This document shows, piece after piece, positions 10,222-20,600 of a stretch of 64,000 nt of DNA (positions are counted from its first letter, which is position 1; each line of letters begins with the position of its first letter). The position numbers and the translations under genes are program-made. The notes beneath the pieces are model-generated. The model saw only the letters and a program-made list of their open reading frames with translations. It did not search any database and was not told where the DNA came from. Source of the stretch: Monosporascus cannonballus (lineage: Eukaryota > Ascomycota > Sordariomycetes > Xylariales). The stretch lies in NCBI GenBank assembly GCA_004154925.1, contig QJNS01000014.1:372001-436000 (forward strand), written 5' to 3'.

Positions 10222-10626
10222 TTATTGCCGCAATATAAGCCCCGCATCATAAATTGTCATTCCGCCAACGACTTTAATACGTCGGACTTGCCTTTCTTGA
10301 AGCGGCTCTCCGGCGTTGTACATACCTGTCGACAGTACGGTCAGCAAGAGCTGACCTTTCGAACTCACTAATCTCAGTCGTGAGCCAGTATAATGCCGTG
10401 TCTTGGAAGTAAAGGCCCAAGGCGTCTTGTAAACCCGAGCCTTTAGCGCTTTATTCATCAGCGCGTCCATTGTCGTGGTCATGATCATGACCCCATAACA
10501 ACCCATTACCCCTGCTAGCACTAGAGCTTCATGGTTTGGTGCCACCCCCTGCAGTATTCCATTGTCTCCGTAAGGGGCTCTTGCCTTCCAGTTAAGCTTG
10601 CTCAACAGCTCAACCTTTGTTAGCAT
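10222..10626 (-). CDS. Hypothetical protein, doubtful
   Basis: Open frame of 134 codons from ATG at 10626 (MLTKVELLSKLNWK) to the stop at 10222. It contains a weakly hydrophobic middle (LVLAGVMGCYGVMIMTTT). It has no motif I recognise, no signal peptide and no visible introns. It could be a small real gene, a relic of a larger one, or chance. Confidence 0.25.
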   Translation of the reverse strand: MLTKVELLSKLNWKARAPYGDNGILQGVAPNHEALVLAGVMGCYGVMIMTTTMDALMNKALKARVYKTPWAFTSKTRHYTGSRLRLVSSKGQLLLTVLSTGMYNAGEPLQERQVRRIKVVGGMTIYDAGLILRQ

Positions 10627-10750
10627 CACCTACCCAGATGTCTCATGAAAGCCAGAACTCCCCTATTCAAGTATAACCGCACAGATACGAACCGCTTTCG
10701 TCATAATCCGGATAATGGCCGGCTTATCTAATACCCACCCCGACAGTACA

Positions 10751-10792
10751 GCATTAGTCGGACGCTTTCACGCATTAACCGGACGCATTCAC
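10751..10792. repeat. Two tandem 21-bp units
   Basis: Units 10751-10771 and 10772-10792, both of the form GCATTArncGGACGcwTTCAC and agreeing at about 17 of 21 positions. Such repeated sub-terminal motifs occur at ends of fungal Tc1/mariner-type (Fot/Pogo) elements, but no matching inverted copy was found here, so this is only suggestive. Confidence 0.4.
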
Positions 10793-10935
10793 AGCCAGAT
10801 AGCAAGCAAGCAAGAAAGAAGCGAGAGCGAATGATGCCGAATAACAACGGTTGGCGCACATTTGGCTGCCGAATAGCCGCCGATCCATCATGGATTCATT
10901 CTTATTATACGATTTTGGCCCCTTAAAAAATCCAT

Positions 10936-11736
10936 CTAAAAAGCACCAGGGTTCTCTCCCCGAAAGTCCATCCGGGGGGACACCGACCCGCGCCCGGCGC
11001 CACCAACACCCGCTCCCCAGCCCGCCGGCACATGTCTTTGGTAGACACAGCCCGAAGACCGGCCAACCACGGTCCCACAACAGGTCCACACGAAGGCGGA
11101 CGGGGCGTACGGATGGTCTACGAGGTCCAGGGAGGGGATGTAACCCAGAGAAGAAGCATGGCGGAAGAAAACCATCCCTATATTAGCATAGTCGTTAGTT
11201 GTACTGCACTTCTATACACGAAATAGGGAAAAGGAAGAAGACAACGAACCAGGGTGATGGTAACAAGCCAACGAGTTGTTGGCGGCCGGGAAGTAGAGGC
11301 AGCTACATCGGCAGCAGCGCACGGAACCGGGAGAGGGCTGCTGGGGGGCCGGAGGGTGGATCGGGGCCGGGGCCGGGGCCGGAACGGACGCGGCAGAGAC
11401 AGCAGCGGCGGAGGTCGAGACGGAGGCCGAGACGGAGGCGACCGGCGCGGAGGTGGTGGCGGTGGCGGAGGTGAGGTCCGGGGCCGAGGTCTGGAGAGAG
11501 GCGCAGGCGGACGCAGACGCAGCGGGAGAGACGGAAGGGGTGGTAGTAGTAGTAGCGGTGGTGTTGGCGATGATGGTGGCCGCAGCAGCGGCGACGGCAG
11601 AGGTTTCTTCCTGTGCCTTCTGAGAGGCACTCTCCTTCTCGTCCTTCTTCTTCTCTTTCTTCCTAGCCGTGGAGGTGCCGGCGCCCTTGAACGCTTTGCC
11701 CAAAAAGGCCTTGATCTTGTCTTGGGGGGGCATCAT
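10936..11736 (-). CDS. CHORD-like zinc-binding protein A, two exons
   Basis: Predicted 242 residues, function unknown. The first exon, 11736-11250, starts at MMPPQDKIKAFLGKAF, then has a Lys-rich stretch (RKKEKKKDEKES) and a long low-complexity Ala/Ser/Thr/Pro region. It ends in CCRCSCLYF..NNSLACYHHPG. A 72-bp intron (11249-11178; donor GTTCGT, perfect branch-like ACTAAC, acceptor ATATAG) sits at a phase 1 split Gly codon. The second exon (11177-10936) gives FVWTCCGT, then SSGCVYQRHVP and a Gly-rich tail. The pattern CxxC..Y/F..NN..ACxYHPG..F.W.CCG....GCxxxxH resembles CHORD and related fungal zinc-binding domains. The gene at 12204-12755 has the same domain and the same intron position. The frame upstream of 11736 (to 11868) is open but hydrophobic and unlikely to be translated. 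Confidence 0.75.
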
Positions 11737-12203
11737 GAGAAAAACACCAGAAAGTCGTCGAGAAACTGCAAAAACAGCGTATAAGCTCAGTTTTATAGCT
11801 AACAAGAGAGATATATTGCGCAGATATATCGAGAGAACACGTAGAAAAGGAGGAAGCAGGAAATCCAAACGTACTGTAGAGTGGTTCTTAGTGGTACAGC
11901 GAAGAAAAGAGAAGAGAAGAAACCTGCACGAGGTGAATAGTGAATTAGATATCTACTCGTGATCTACAGGTGAGTTTGTCGTCGTCTCCTTTACTCTGCT
12001 TAGAGCCTCTGCCGAGGCCAGTCCATAAGGGTCCGCGGTCGAGGCACCCCTCGAGGGGCGTGACGGGGGGCGTGTACGGGGTCTAAACCGAAAGAGGGCG
12101 CGTACATACGTGTATCTACACTTAGAAATGAATATTCAATACGTCTAGATACACTGCATGAGCCCGGGTCCGGATGGTCTACATCCGATGGTAAATGGAG
12201 ACC
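11737..12203. other. Intergenic, promoter of gene A and 3' flank of gene B
   Basis: No gene recognised. Contains a GC-rich stretch near 12030-12090 and similar TGTATCTACAC and CTAGATACACT words near 12111 and 12146, of unknown meaning. Confidence 0.4.
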
Positions 12204-12755
12204 TTAAGACCCCTTAGTATGCGGCCCAAAGACGCATCCGGGCACTGTTCCAGCGATGGCAGAACAGCAACCCAAGATATCCACGAAACCTCCTTGACCA
12301 TTGCGTGTGCAGCGGTTTCTACCTGTAAAGCAGGTCAATGCCAGCTGCCAACGTTACATCTCTGTTCATTACTAACCGGGATGGTACCTGCAAGCGTGTT
12401 CGTTGTTGCTTGCGAGTGAATATTCTCCCTTGCACTCTCTGCATTTGAGCACCTTGTCACTACGTGACTGGGCCAGCGTGCCCGGTTCTGTCTGGGTATG
12501 CCTTAGAGTTGGCCTTGAAATACAAAGCCTGCGGGTCATGCGTACCTTGTTATTGCTTCGCAGTTTGATACGAACATCTTTTATGGCAGTATTTCGCTTT
12601 TTTGGTTTGTCTTTGATGTCCTCTACCCCTATGGGGGCTTTCCGCTTGTGCGATTCCCGCTTGCCCTTCAGTTCCACCTTCATTGTTGGGAGTATTTGTG
12701 CGGGCTCCACCTTACAGACTTTGAGATGACTGGTGAGATCATGGACGATCTTCAT
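12204..12755 (-). CDS. CHORD-like zinc-binding protein B, two exons
   Basis: Paralogue-like partner of the 10936-11736 gene. The first in-frame ATG is at 12755 (MKIVHDLTSHLKV), giving about 165 residues; the frame is open to 12824 without another ATG. The N-terminal half is basic with nuclear-signal-like KGKRESHKRKAP and KDKPKKR. It ends in CRECKGEYSL..NNEHACRYHPG. A 54-bp intron (12376-12323; GTTAGT..TTACAG) again splits a Gly codon in phase 1. The second exon (12322-12204) reads GGFVDILGCCSAI and VPGCVFGPHTKGS before the stop. Spacing and intron position match gene A, which supports both models. Zinc binding through the Cys/His set is inferred from the pattern; a biological role is unknown. 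An upstream exon cannot be excluded. Confidence 0.7.
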
Positions 12756-12842
12756 TGCAGTGTGGTTTTTGCTGTCTAGACATATATTAAGGATGATCTC
12801 ATGCAAATCAGATGTCTCGTTCAATCACTATCCTGCTGAGTG

Positions 12843-13103
12843 TGTTAGACATCTTGTAAAATATAGGCTAGAGCGAGGGCTCCTGTGAGACCCTGACATC
12901 ACACACAGAAGCATATAACTGAAGAAGAAGTGTATTAAAGGTTGCCTTGCCTCTAAAAGGTCCTCTATATAAGGTGAAGGTGGTGAACCCTCCTTAAATA
13001 CAGATAAAAACAATGGTAGCCAAGAGATAAGAATACCGGAGTGGCCGAAGCTATTTCCACTAGCTTGTTAGCTAACTAAGCCATGGCGTTGCTAGGTTCA
13101 ACA
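12843..13103 (+). repeat. Copia-type LTR relic (related to E0 LTR)
   Basis: Runs from TGTTAGAC to GGTTCAACA (TG..CA). The part 12885-13010 matches 16077-16205 at roughly 85 percent, including the shared word CACACAGAAGCATATAACTG. A TATA box (TATATAA, 12966-12972) fits an LTR promoter reading rightward. No matching target duplication was found. It begins 88 bp upstream of gene B's ATG. Confidence 0.55.
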
Positions 13104-13314
13104 GCTCCCAGAGATGTTATTACGTTACGATGGTCATAAGAGAATGCCTCTAGCCGGTTATTAATAAGGCGGACTAGATAGACGGCCGCACTGAGGGGGT
13201 TCTATGATCTAGGAGATATGCCTCGTCTTACCGTAGCTGCATAGGTTCCCAGCTTCTGGTGACATTGAAGGCTGTGAAGCTTGAATGCCTGGGATAATGA
13301 CAAGGACAGACATG

Positions 13315-14034
13315 CTATAACTCAATGAATCTCAGGGAACTTTCAGAATCATATAGGTTCTCGGAGCCAAGATACGCTGACAGTATTCTGTGAATTCCAT
13401 ACGACGTTTGGCCAGGTGCTTTGTGCGTCCTATTCACGTACCACTGTCGTTTAGAATATTTTACAAAGAACAACATGTACTTGTTCTGGCCTACTTCCTG
13501 TAAGACTACATGCTCATGCGGGGTGTGTGATGTGTGTCTCGGCAGCTGGCGACCCTACTCCATCCGGTACACCATTCCTCTGTCGATGTTGCAAGTATCC
13601 GCAACTAACTCGGAGAACTCTTCCACTGACGTCTGTCCCGGTCCACCGACTCGAGCATAGAAGGTCTCGAAAAAATAAAGAAGAGGAACCCCTTCAGGCA
13701 ACGGGGGCAAGACATCGAGGATGTCTTGGCGTACGAGATTCCTGTGAGTTGGCCTATTCCCGTTAATATGGGCTCCCTCAGCGTCTGACGTCCTGGTGCC
13801 CCCATTGAGGCTGTAGTCGTTGCTGCTGCGCCGGGTTACGAAGTCGGCAATGTCGCTGAAACGGAGCATGACCGGGTTGACGACGGTGCTTCTCAGTAAG
13901 TTCAGAATTTGCCGGTTTGCTTCTCTTCGGCCTGCGGCTGTTCCTTCTGGCTCTCTCATCTCAGACGCAGGTTGGTCGCCTGAATTCTCCCTTGTGCGTG
14001 ACTGGTATGTGTACTTTGCCAAAGGTAGACCCAT
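13315..14034 (-). pseudogene. Unrecognised gene with in-frame TAG, or 159-residue gene with coding-like tail
   Basis: The ATG at 14034 has an excellent context (AAACCATGG) and opens MGLPLAKYTYQSRTREN. The first 159 codons contain an Asp/Glu-balanced, soluble protein with LPEGVPLLYFFETFYARVG. A TAG (13557-13555) interrupts, but the same frame stays open for 78 codons to a stop at 13317-13315. These include EVGQNKYMLFFVKYSKRQWY, which looks as protein-like as the part before. Options: a former Trp or Gln codon lost (pseudogene), a 75-bp in-phase intron (GTGTAC..TTACAG, poor donor and no good branch site), or a real short protein. No family recognised. Confidence 0.5.
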
Positions 14035-15290
14035 GGTTTAAAAGGTAAATGATCCCTATAGGGTCTGGTCAGCTGGCATCGATCACAATTTAATGTCTAA
14101 AAGTCTCGGGTACGCACTTCGTAGCCGTGTTGCTCGCCGGACCCTATCCGTTCCTTGTTTATCGTCCTGCGGATGCTGATAGGAGAGAATCGGTGTAAGG
14201 GAAGACGAGGCGGCTGTGCAATGGTCGAGATGCGAGTATCACCGCAACTTTTGGGGAGAAGAAAGTGCCACCGATAGATACTGACGAGAAAACAAAATAA
14301 TCCTGGTTTATCAATGCCTGGGTGTGTATTTCAGTCATGCGGGTCACATTTCCAGCAACATGTCGCGATGATGTCGCCCATTGGTCAGCTTTCTTCTCCG
14401 CGGAAACGGATAAATAGCATATCGATCAAAGACAGGCCTCCAGTTCATTACAATTACCTACCAACTGGGCGCTGCAGACGTGGTAAAAAATTGCATGTAG
14501 GCTTAATAGTACATAATACGAATTAGGACGTGAGAGGGAAAGCGGCGAAGAGGATTGAGACAGTATATGTTATGATATGTTTGCTTGTGTGACCTGGTCT
14601 ACTTGTATTCCCGTCTGCGTTCAGAATTGGCAGTTATGGGTAGAGGCTATTCGTAGAGGACTCAAGTGTAATCACCGAACGTTGCCTCTAGATATACAGT
14701 GTCTTAAGCGCCTAGTACGACACTGGTGGTGACACAACATAGCTGTGGCTATTTAAAATTACCTGGACCCCGGCCCTAAGGCACTGTGGTTATATGATGA
14801 GTTGGATCCGTGGTAGGCTATCTTGGCTATCTTCCTACCGTGATCTTGAGGCTGAACAGAAGCCGGTGTTTGGAGTTTTACAAGAACAGCCGTTCTTACC
14901 TGCCTGACCTTGATTTTCGGTCTAATCTCGCGCGATGCTCTAGAAGCCTCAGGATCCATTTAGAAGCTCGATGAAGGCTAGGTGAAGCCACGGCTAATAG
15001 ATAAATAACGCGCAGCGAAAGCGAATAATTACAGACTCAATAACATCTGAAATATTGGAAGAGATAGATGCAATGCTGGATTGTACTTCTGTGCCCGAGG
15101 GTTCAATTTGGTTGGCGCGGTTTCGGGGATAGTTACGGGTGTGGTAATGGGGCCACCGGAGACGACTATTACGGCATGTGTTATACCGTTACTTGCCACG
15201 GTAGTGCTTGTAATGGCTGTAGGATCGGGTTTGTCGACTATTCCTTCCTTAGTAGGTACCGGGTTACAGAGGCCAAACTGTCAACAATTA
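14035..15290. other. Intergenic, nothing recognised
   Basis: Ordinary base composition, only short frames. A hydrophobic frame at 15081-15299 has no supporting feature. The stretch ends at the sharp drop in GC. Confidence 0.45.
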
Positions 15291-16075
15291 GTTTTTTAAT
15301 ATAAGGAAGACAGTAAACGACATTATACATATATTGACCAGAGATTATCCAACGAAATTGTAAGGAGGTTTTGCAACCGATAAGCCTTTTACGCCATAAA
15401 AACCGTTTCCGATAGCGATAGTTATAAAAGATACCAGTTTAAGGATTCGGAAGGAAATTATCGTTCGTTTTGATAACCGGCGGTTCATTTCGTATTAAGA
15501 ATAAAATGATTTAGGAATAATAAATAATAACCTTAATTATTCGTAAAAAGCATAGGGATAATTTCGAGCTCGTAAAATCCATCCAGATTTATATACGCCT
15601 AAATATTAGGAAAAGGGCTACCAGTTTAACTACCGAATTAAGGCTGCGTTTTTACTATTTGATATTAGCTCGATTATAATGTAAGGCCGAGAAATTACCC
15701 AATCCTATATTATAATATATAACATATCTGCTTCCGTATATCTAGCCTTTATTTATACGGGTTTATATAAACGGTTTTATTATTATTATCAACTGTGAAA
15801 TCACAGCTTTTTACAGCCAGACAGGGTTAGGAAAGAAACGTATATAGATCCTAACTAAAGCGCGTTTAGCAACAGTTGCTAATACGACCCGTAAAAGGGG
15901 CTCGTGGCTTAGTGGCGCCAATAATTGATTGTATGATATTAACACGTGCGAGTACGAGCTGCTATCCTGTTGTTTTTAAATGGAAAGATGGGATTGGCTG
16001 GCAGGGACCTTTGCCGTCCGCCCCCAAACGGCGCAGTTTCTCTTAGCTTATAAAAATTTCCGAATCTGAAAACTA
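15291..16075. other. AT-rich flank, unclassified repeat remnants
   Basis: Start of the AT-rich block. No element could be identified. It contains a short palindrome CTGTGAAATCACAG and the tRNA-like segment listed at 15899-15960. It ends where the Copia LTR homology begins. Confidence 0.5.
15899..15960 (+). ncRNA. tRNA-like or SINE-like remnant, weak
   Basis: A perfect-looking pol III A box (TGGCTTAGTGG, 15905-15915) lies between GGCTCGT (15899-15905) and ACGAGCT (15954-15960), which could pair as an acceptor stem with one wobble. At 62 nt it is too short for an intact tRNA and the B box is poor (GTGCGAGTAC). At most a decayed tRNA or tRNA-derived SINE head. Confidence 0.2.
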
Positions 16076-16281
16076 TGAGACCCTGCATCACACACAGAAG
16101 CATATAACTGAAGAAAAGTGTATTAACAGGTTGCCTTGACCTCTAGAAGGTCCTAGCTAGAAAGTGAAGGTAGCGAACCCTCCTTTTATACATATAAATA
16201 CAGGTGGAGCTGGGAGAAAAAGGTACTAGGGGTACAGGAAGTAATTTCTGCTAATGCTAACTGGCTTTACTAGGCCTGACA
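16076..16281 (+). repeat. E0 5' LTR, truncated at its left end
   Basis: Homologous to the 12843-13103 relic from TGAGACCC onward; ends in CCTGACA at 16281. The homology stops abruptly at 16076, so the first 40 or so bases of the LTR are replaced by other sequence. Confidence 0.6.
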
Positions 16282-16303
16282 AAAACTTAGACCTAACTTT
16301 AAA

Positions 16304-16607
16304 ATGCCAACATCAGAAAAACTAACAAATCCGAATAAGACGACCTTTTCAATAGGTCCGGAGTTTCCAAAAAATCTAAATTGTTGGTTTTCACGCCGCA
16401 ATCCTTTTATCCGTGGCTTTATATCGATAGGAATAATATTTGCATTTAATGGAATCCTTAAAGGAGTTTTTCCGTTTTATCCGCGAGCGGATAGCGCATA
16501 TGGAAGCAAGTTACGATAAAATTCGAAAGATCTACAAGAAAATGAAGCTTAAAGCCTATTAAAGTGTACGCGACAGAAAAGAGCAGAACGGCCGGTTCCT
16601 ACTTTTG
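16304..16607 (+). pseudogene. E0 gag-like fragment
   Basis: ATG at 16304, 22 bp after the LTR, gives MPTSEKLTNPNKTTFSIG. After a frame change the sequence reads MESLKEFFRFIRERIAHMEA and YDKIRKIYKKMKLKAY, a plausible gag helical region. Ends at the E1 insertion (TTTTG duplication 16603-16607). Confidence 0.5.
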
Positions 16608-16983
16608 TGTGACGAGCTATACGGTTTAACCAACTATTAAACCTTAAGTCGACGGGTTTATGTTGGCAGGAATATCGTGGGAATTTAAGTAATAAATATA
16701 ATAACGTATTACGTTTCGTAATACCAAAGGTACCTTAGGTAACGATATTATATTACAAGTTAAAGCTATTTAAATTATGGAAATAATAAACGTATATATC
16801 CTTTTCTTTTTTAATTTAATTATTCGTAATTACGCCATTAATAATAATTACGATCACTTGGGATTACCTTTAATTATTAATAATTACTGGCTTAGTAATG
16901 ATTACCGTTACGTAACCCGGAAGATGGCCCGTATGTTTCCTGCTTAACCATTTTTTGAGACCGGAGCCTGTCGGGTTGTAACA
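16608..16983 (-). repeat. E1 3' LTR, 376 bp
   Basis: On the plus strand TGTGACGAGC .. GGGTTGTAACA. Same length and termini as 44256-44631. Confidence 0.9.
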
Positions 16984-17037
16984 TGATTTCCCCTTTTTCA
17001 AAATTTTGCTTTCAAAATTTTTTTCTTTTTTTTTTAT

Positions 17038-17688
17038 TTGGTAAATATCTTTTTTTTATTCTTAATTATATCGTTTCGCATTTTTAAAATTCGTCGCGTT
17101 TCCCGTTCTTTTACCGTTCGTCGTATTAATCTTATAAAAACTTTTAACAAATTAAGTTACGAAATTATACCTTACTTTTATTATTTTTCAAAAAATATAA
17201 GATATAAAATAATAAAAAACGTTTTAAGGTATAAAGAATGTATTAATCGAAGTCGATTTTGTAATAATACTAGTATATTTATTTTTTCCTTACTAAATAT
17301 TCGTCGTAAGTATTAAGATTTAAATTGCGAAAAAGCGTTTACCGAAAAGCAATTATTAAAGTTTTAACGGCTTTATTTTAAAACTTAACATAAATATTAG
17401 GAAAAAATAAACGAAATTTTTTTTCGTTTTATTCGTTTACGTAAATAAAAGGCGTTAATTCGTTTAAAAGGTATTATTATAGTATAATATAGGCTTTAAT
17501 CGTTAAACAAGTTAAAAGAATAAAAACGTCGGGAACAAAAATAATTAAAGGCTGTTATTACAGCTGTTATGTTAACGCATATTGCGGTTGATTAGCCCGA
17601 CATCCCGGTTACTAATTAATCGGCCGTTAATTAAAACGTATCCGTTATTATTAGTAAAAATTTTTTAATAGGCGTTAGGCGCTAATAA
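17038..17688 (+). pseudogene. E1 antisense Zn2Cys6-like coiled-coil gene
   Basis: Encoded opposite to E1 gag-pol, between the chromodomain and the 3' LTR. Left part (17038-17316): FTVRRINLIKTFNKLSYEI leads into the six-position cluster. With Tyr read as former Cys the spacing is C-x2-C-x6-C-x8-C-x2-C-x6-C: PYFYYFSKNIRY, then YKECINRSRFC, where the last two Cys survive. After it come charged, coiled-coil-like segments (TEKQLLKF, FRFIRLRKQKAL with a stop at Q) and LNKLKEQKRREQK. The tail ends IGVRR, a CAA-to-TAA, then the stop at 17686-17688. Homologous genes occur in E2, E5 and E6, and a more distant one in E3 and E4. The start codon is uncertain. Function unknown; the pattern suggests DNA binding. 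Confidence 0.7.
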
Positions 17689-17689
17689 G

Positions 17690-20600
17690 GTTTTTGACGG
17701 GTTCCCAGGTGTTTTTGGAATTTAGGTGTTGTTTTCACTTAATTAGGTACTAGGTAAATCCGTTTTATTTCCGTATGTTAAAATTTTTTTACCTCGTATG
17801 CCTATTCGTTTTTTACTTTTACGTTATTTTGTATTATATGTACTTTAGTCGTATTTGCTGTTAATTTAAATAAGGAAATATAAAGAATTAAATGGAATTT
17901 AATTTTTGGTAAAAGTTCTAATTAATAATTGCTTTTTAAGATTTTTTTGGTAATTTTGTATGAGCCGATATATTCGAAATCGAATTTTTTACTGGGTCGC
18001 TTTGTTTAAATATTTTTAGTAGCGAAAAAATCCATTTTCCCCTTTTTGAAAGTTAATTTTTTAACTTTTTTTGGTTATAATACTTATTTATTTGATTTTG
18101 TACGAATTCCCGTTTTATTGTTATTTTTTAATATAGTTATTATAATTATTTTAATATTAATTAGACCGTTATTACGTATTTTTTTATAAAATTTTGGAAT
18201 AAAACCAAAATTTATGTTTATAAATATTATTTTAATATTTTCGTAATAATTAGTATTATAAGCTATTTATGTAATCAGTAATTTTTTAACCCAGTAATTT
18301 TGTTTATAATTAATATAATATTGTAAATAAATTTTTAAAATTTAATTTATTTATTTTATTTATTTATTTGTTTAAAGTTTAAATATGTTAGATAATTTAT
18401 GATTTAGGCCGATTTATGTTATTAAACTTTGTTAAAATTTTAATACAAAAGTTAATCCTTTATTTAATATAATTTCCATAAATAATTTGTATATATTAAA
18501 AATATATTTTAAAAAAATGTATATTAATTATTTGGCGTTTATGGCCTTATGATATGGTAAAAAATAGGAAAATTTCGTAAATCGATCGACGATTACTAAA
18601 ATACTATTATAATATATTCCTATAGCTAAATTTCTTAATATAAAAAGTTTGGTAATAAAATTAAATATGATTAAATATTATGGTTGTTTTATAATTGGTA
18701 ATGGCTATAATTTTTCGTATAGCTTATGTTATTAAATCTTTGTTTTAACGTAAATATCGTATTACCGTATAATATTTTATATCCTTAATTTTATTTTAGA
18801 AAAGGAATATATGCGTTAAAGTCGTTTTAAGGTTTTATGGAACCCTAGATATCCATGTAATTAATATTCATGTATTTTTCGTATTAAATATTTTTGGTAT
18901 TTTTCTAATACTTATATTTTATCCGTTTTTTGGTTTCCTGGGAGATTATCGTTATACTGCTAGATCTTCTGGTATATGTTAAAAGGTTTTGCCCGAATCG
19001 TTGCAATTTGTTATGGGCGTAAATGTCCTTTTATAATAATATCGAAAATTATATGGTTAACCTTAACTAATTTTTTTTTCGAAATCTGGTTGCTTGCTTA
19101 AAGTATTTGCTTTGCCGTTTTTTAATCTTTTTTTGTAAATGATAACGAAGTCGAAGTTCGCCAATTTTTTTACGTAACGAAGTTATCGTTTTATAAGTTT
19201 TCTGGTCGTAATAAATCGGGTAAAATTTTGATAATCCATATAAATTTTGATTTAATACAAGTTTTTTTTAAGAAATGCCTAAATTTTCGAAATGCCATAA
19301 TAATGGCCATAAATTCCTTATTTGGAATACCGTAATTAAATTCGGCTTTTTTAACTTGTACGAAAAAAATATAATAAGGTATAATTTACCTTAATTATTT
19401 CGTTATCCGATTATTACGCCTAATATATAATCCGTAATATCGGTTTTTAGCTTAACGGGGCGGTTTAAATTATATATAATTAATATTAGTTTATTGGTAA
19501 TCGTATTCTTAATATCCTAAAATGCTTTTTCCGTATCTGGCGTTTATTTGAATTTTTTTTTTCGTATAATTTATTACGGGTATAATTATTTTGCTAAAGT
19601 TTCAAATAAATTTCCTGTAATAATTAGAAAATTTAAGAAATGCTTATATTTCCTTAATTATGGTTGGCGTTTGTTATTTTATGATTGTAACGATTTTTTT
19701 AAGGTTTATTCTGATATATTTTAAGGTAATAATATATCCTAGGTATTCCATTTCCTACGTATAGAATTAACTTTTTTTGCGTTAATAAGTAACCTTACGT
19801 TTTATAAAGCTTAAAAAACTTTATAAACGTATTTTGCGTATACCTTTTCCGTTTTTAAAAAGATAAGAATATCGTCGAGGTAGCAAACGACGAAAATATC
19901 GAGATATTTTCGTAATATATGGTTTATTATCCGCTAAAAGGTTATTAGTATGTTCGTAAGTTTTATTAATATAATCAAATATTTAAATAATTCGTATTTC
20001 GTTTTGAAAGTTATTTTCCATTTATATTCTTTTTTAATCTTAATAAAATTTTATTTATTTTTAAGATCCAATATTATAAATTATTTGGCTCCATAAAATC
20101 GGGTTTTTATTTCCGTAATTAAGGGTAATAATATTTAATTTTTAATAGTAATATCGTTTAATTGTTAATAATTAATTACAAATCATAATATTTTATTTTT
20201 TTAATACGAAAAATAATGGATATCCTGTTAGTAATTTCGAAGGTTGAATTTATCTTTTTTGTAGCCGATCTTTTGGGTATTTTTTAAAAGTGCGTAATTT
20301 ATTTTTATTAAAGTTATAAATAAGGTAAAACTTTATCGAAAATCTTTTTTTAAAAATTATTTCATAATTTTATTCGCTATATTCTAATAGCTTTATATCG
20401 AATTTCTTCTAAAAAGTTACTTATATTTATGGTATTATAATAACATATTAATTAGATTTTTTAACTTCTGGAATTAATATTCTTATTATTCCAGATCGTT
20501 ATTTAATTGTTTTAATTTCGCTTTAATAATAATAATAATGCGTTATATTTTCTTTTAATGCCCGTTTTTCTTTATATTTTGTTCCTTTAGGTGGTAAGGT

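Noticed and set aside
11254..11784. Gly/Arg-rich plus-strand frame
   Set aside because: Shadow of the low-complexity Ala/Ser/Thr region of the minus-strand zinc-binding gene A.
15081..15299. 72-codon hydrophobic frame at the GC boundary
   Set aside because: No motif, no homology, no sensible start context, and out of keeping with the neighbouring frames.
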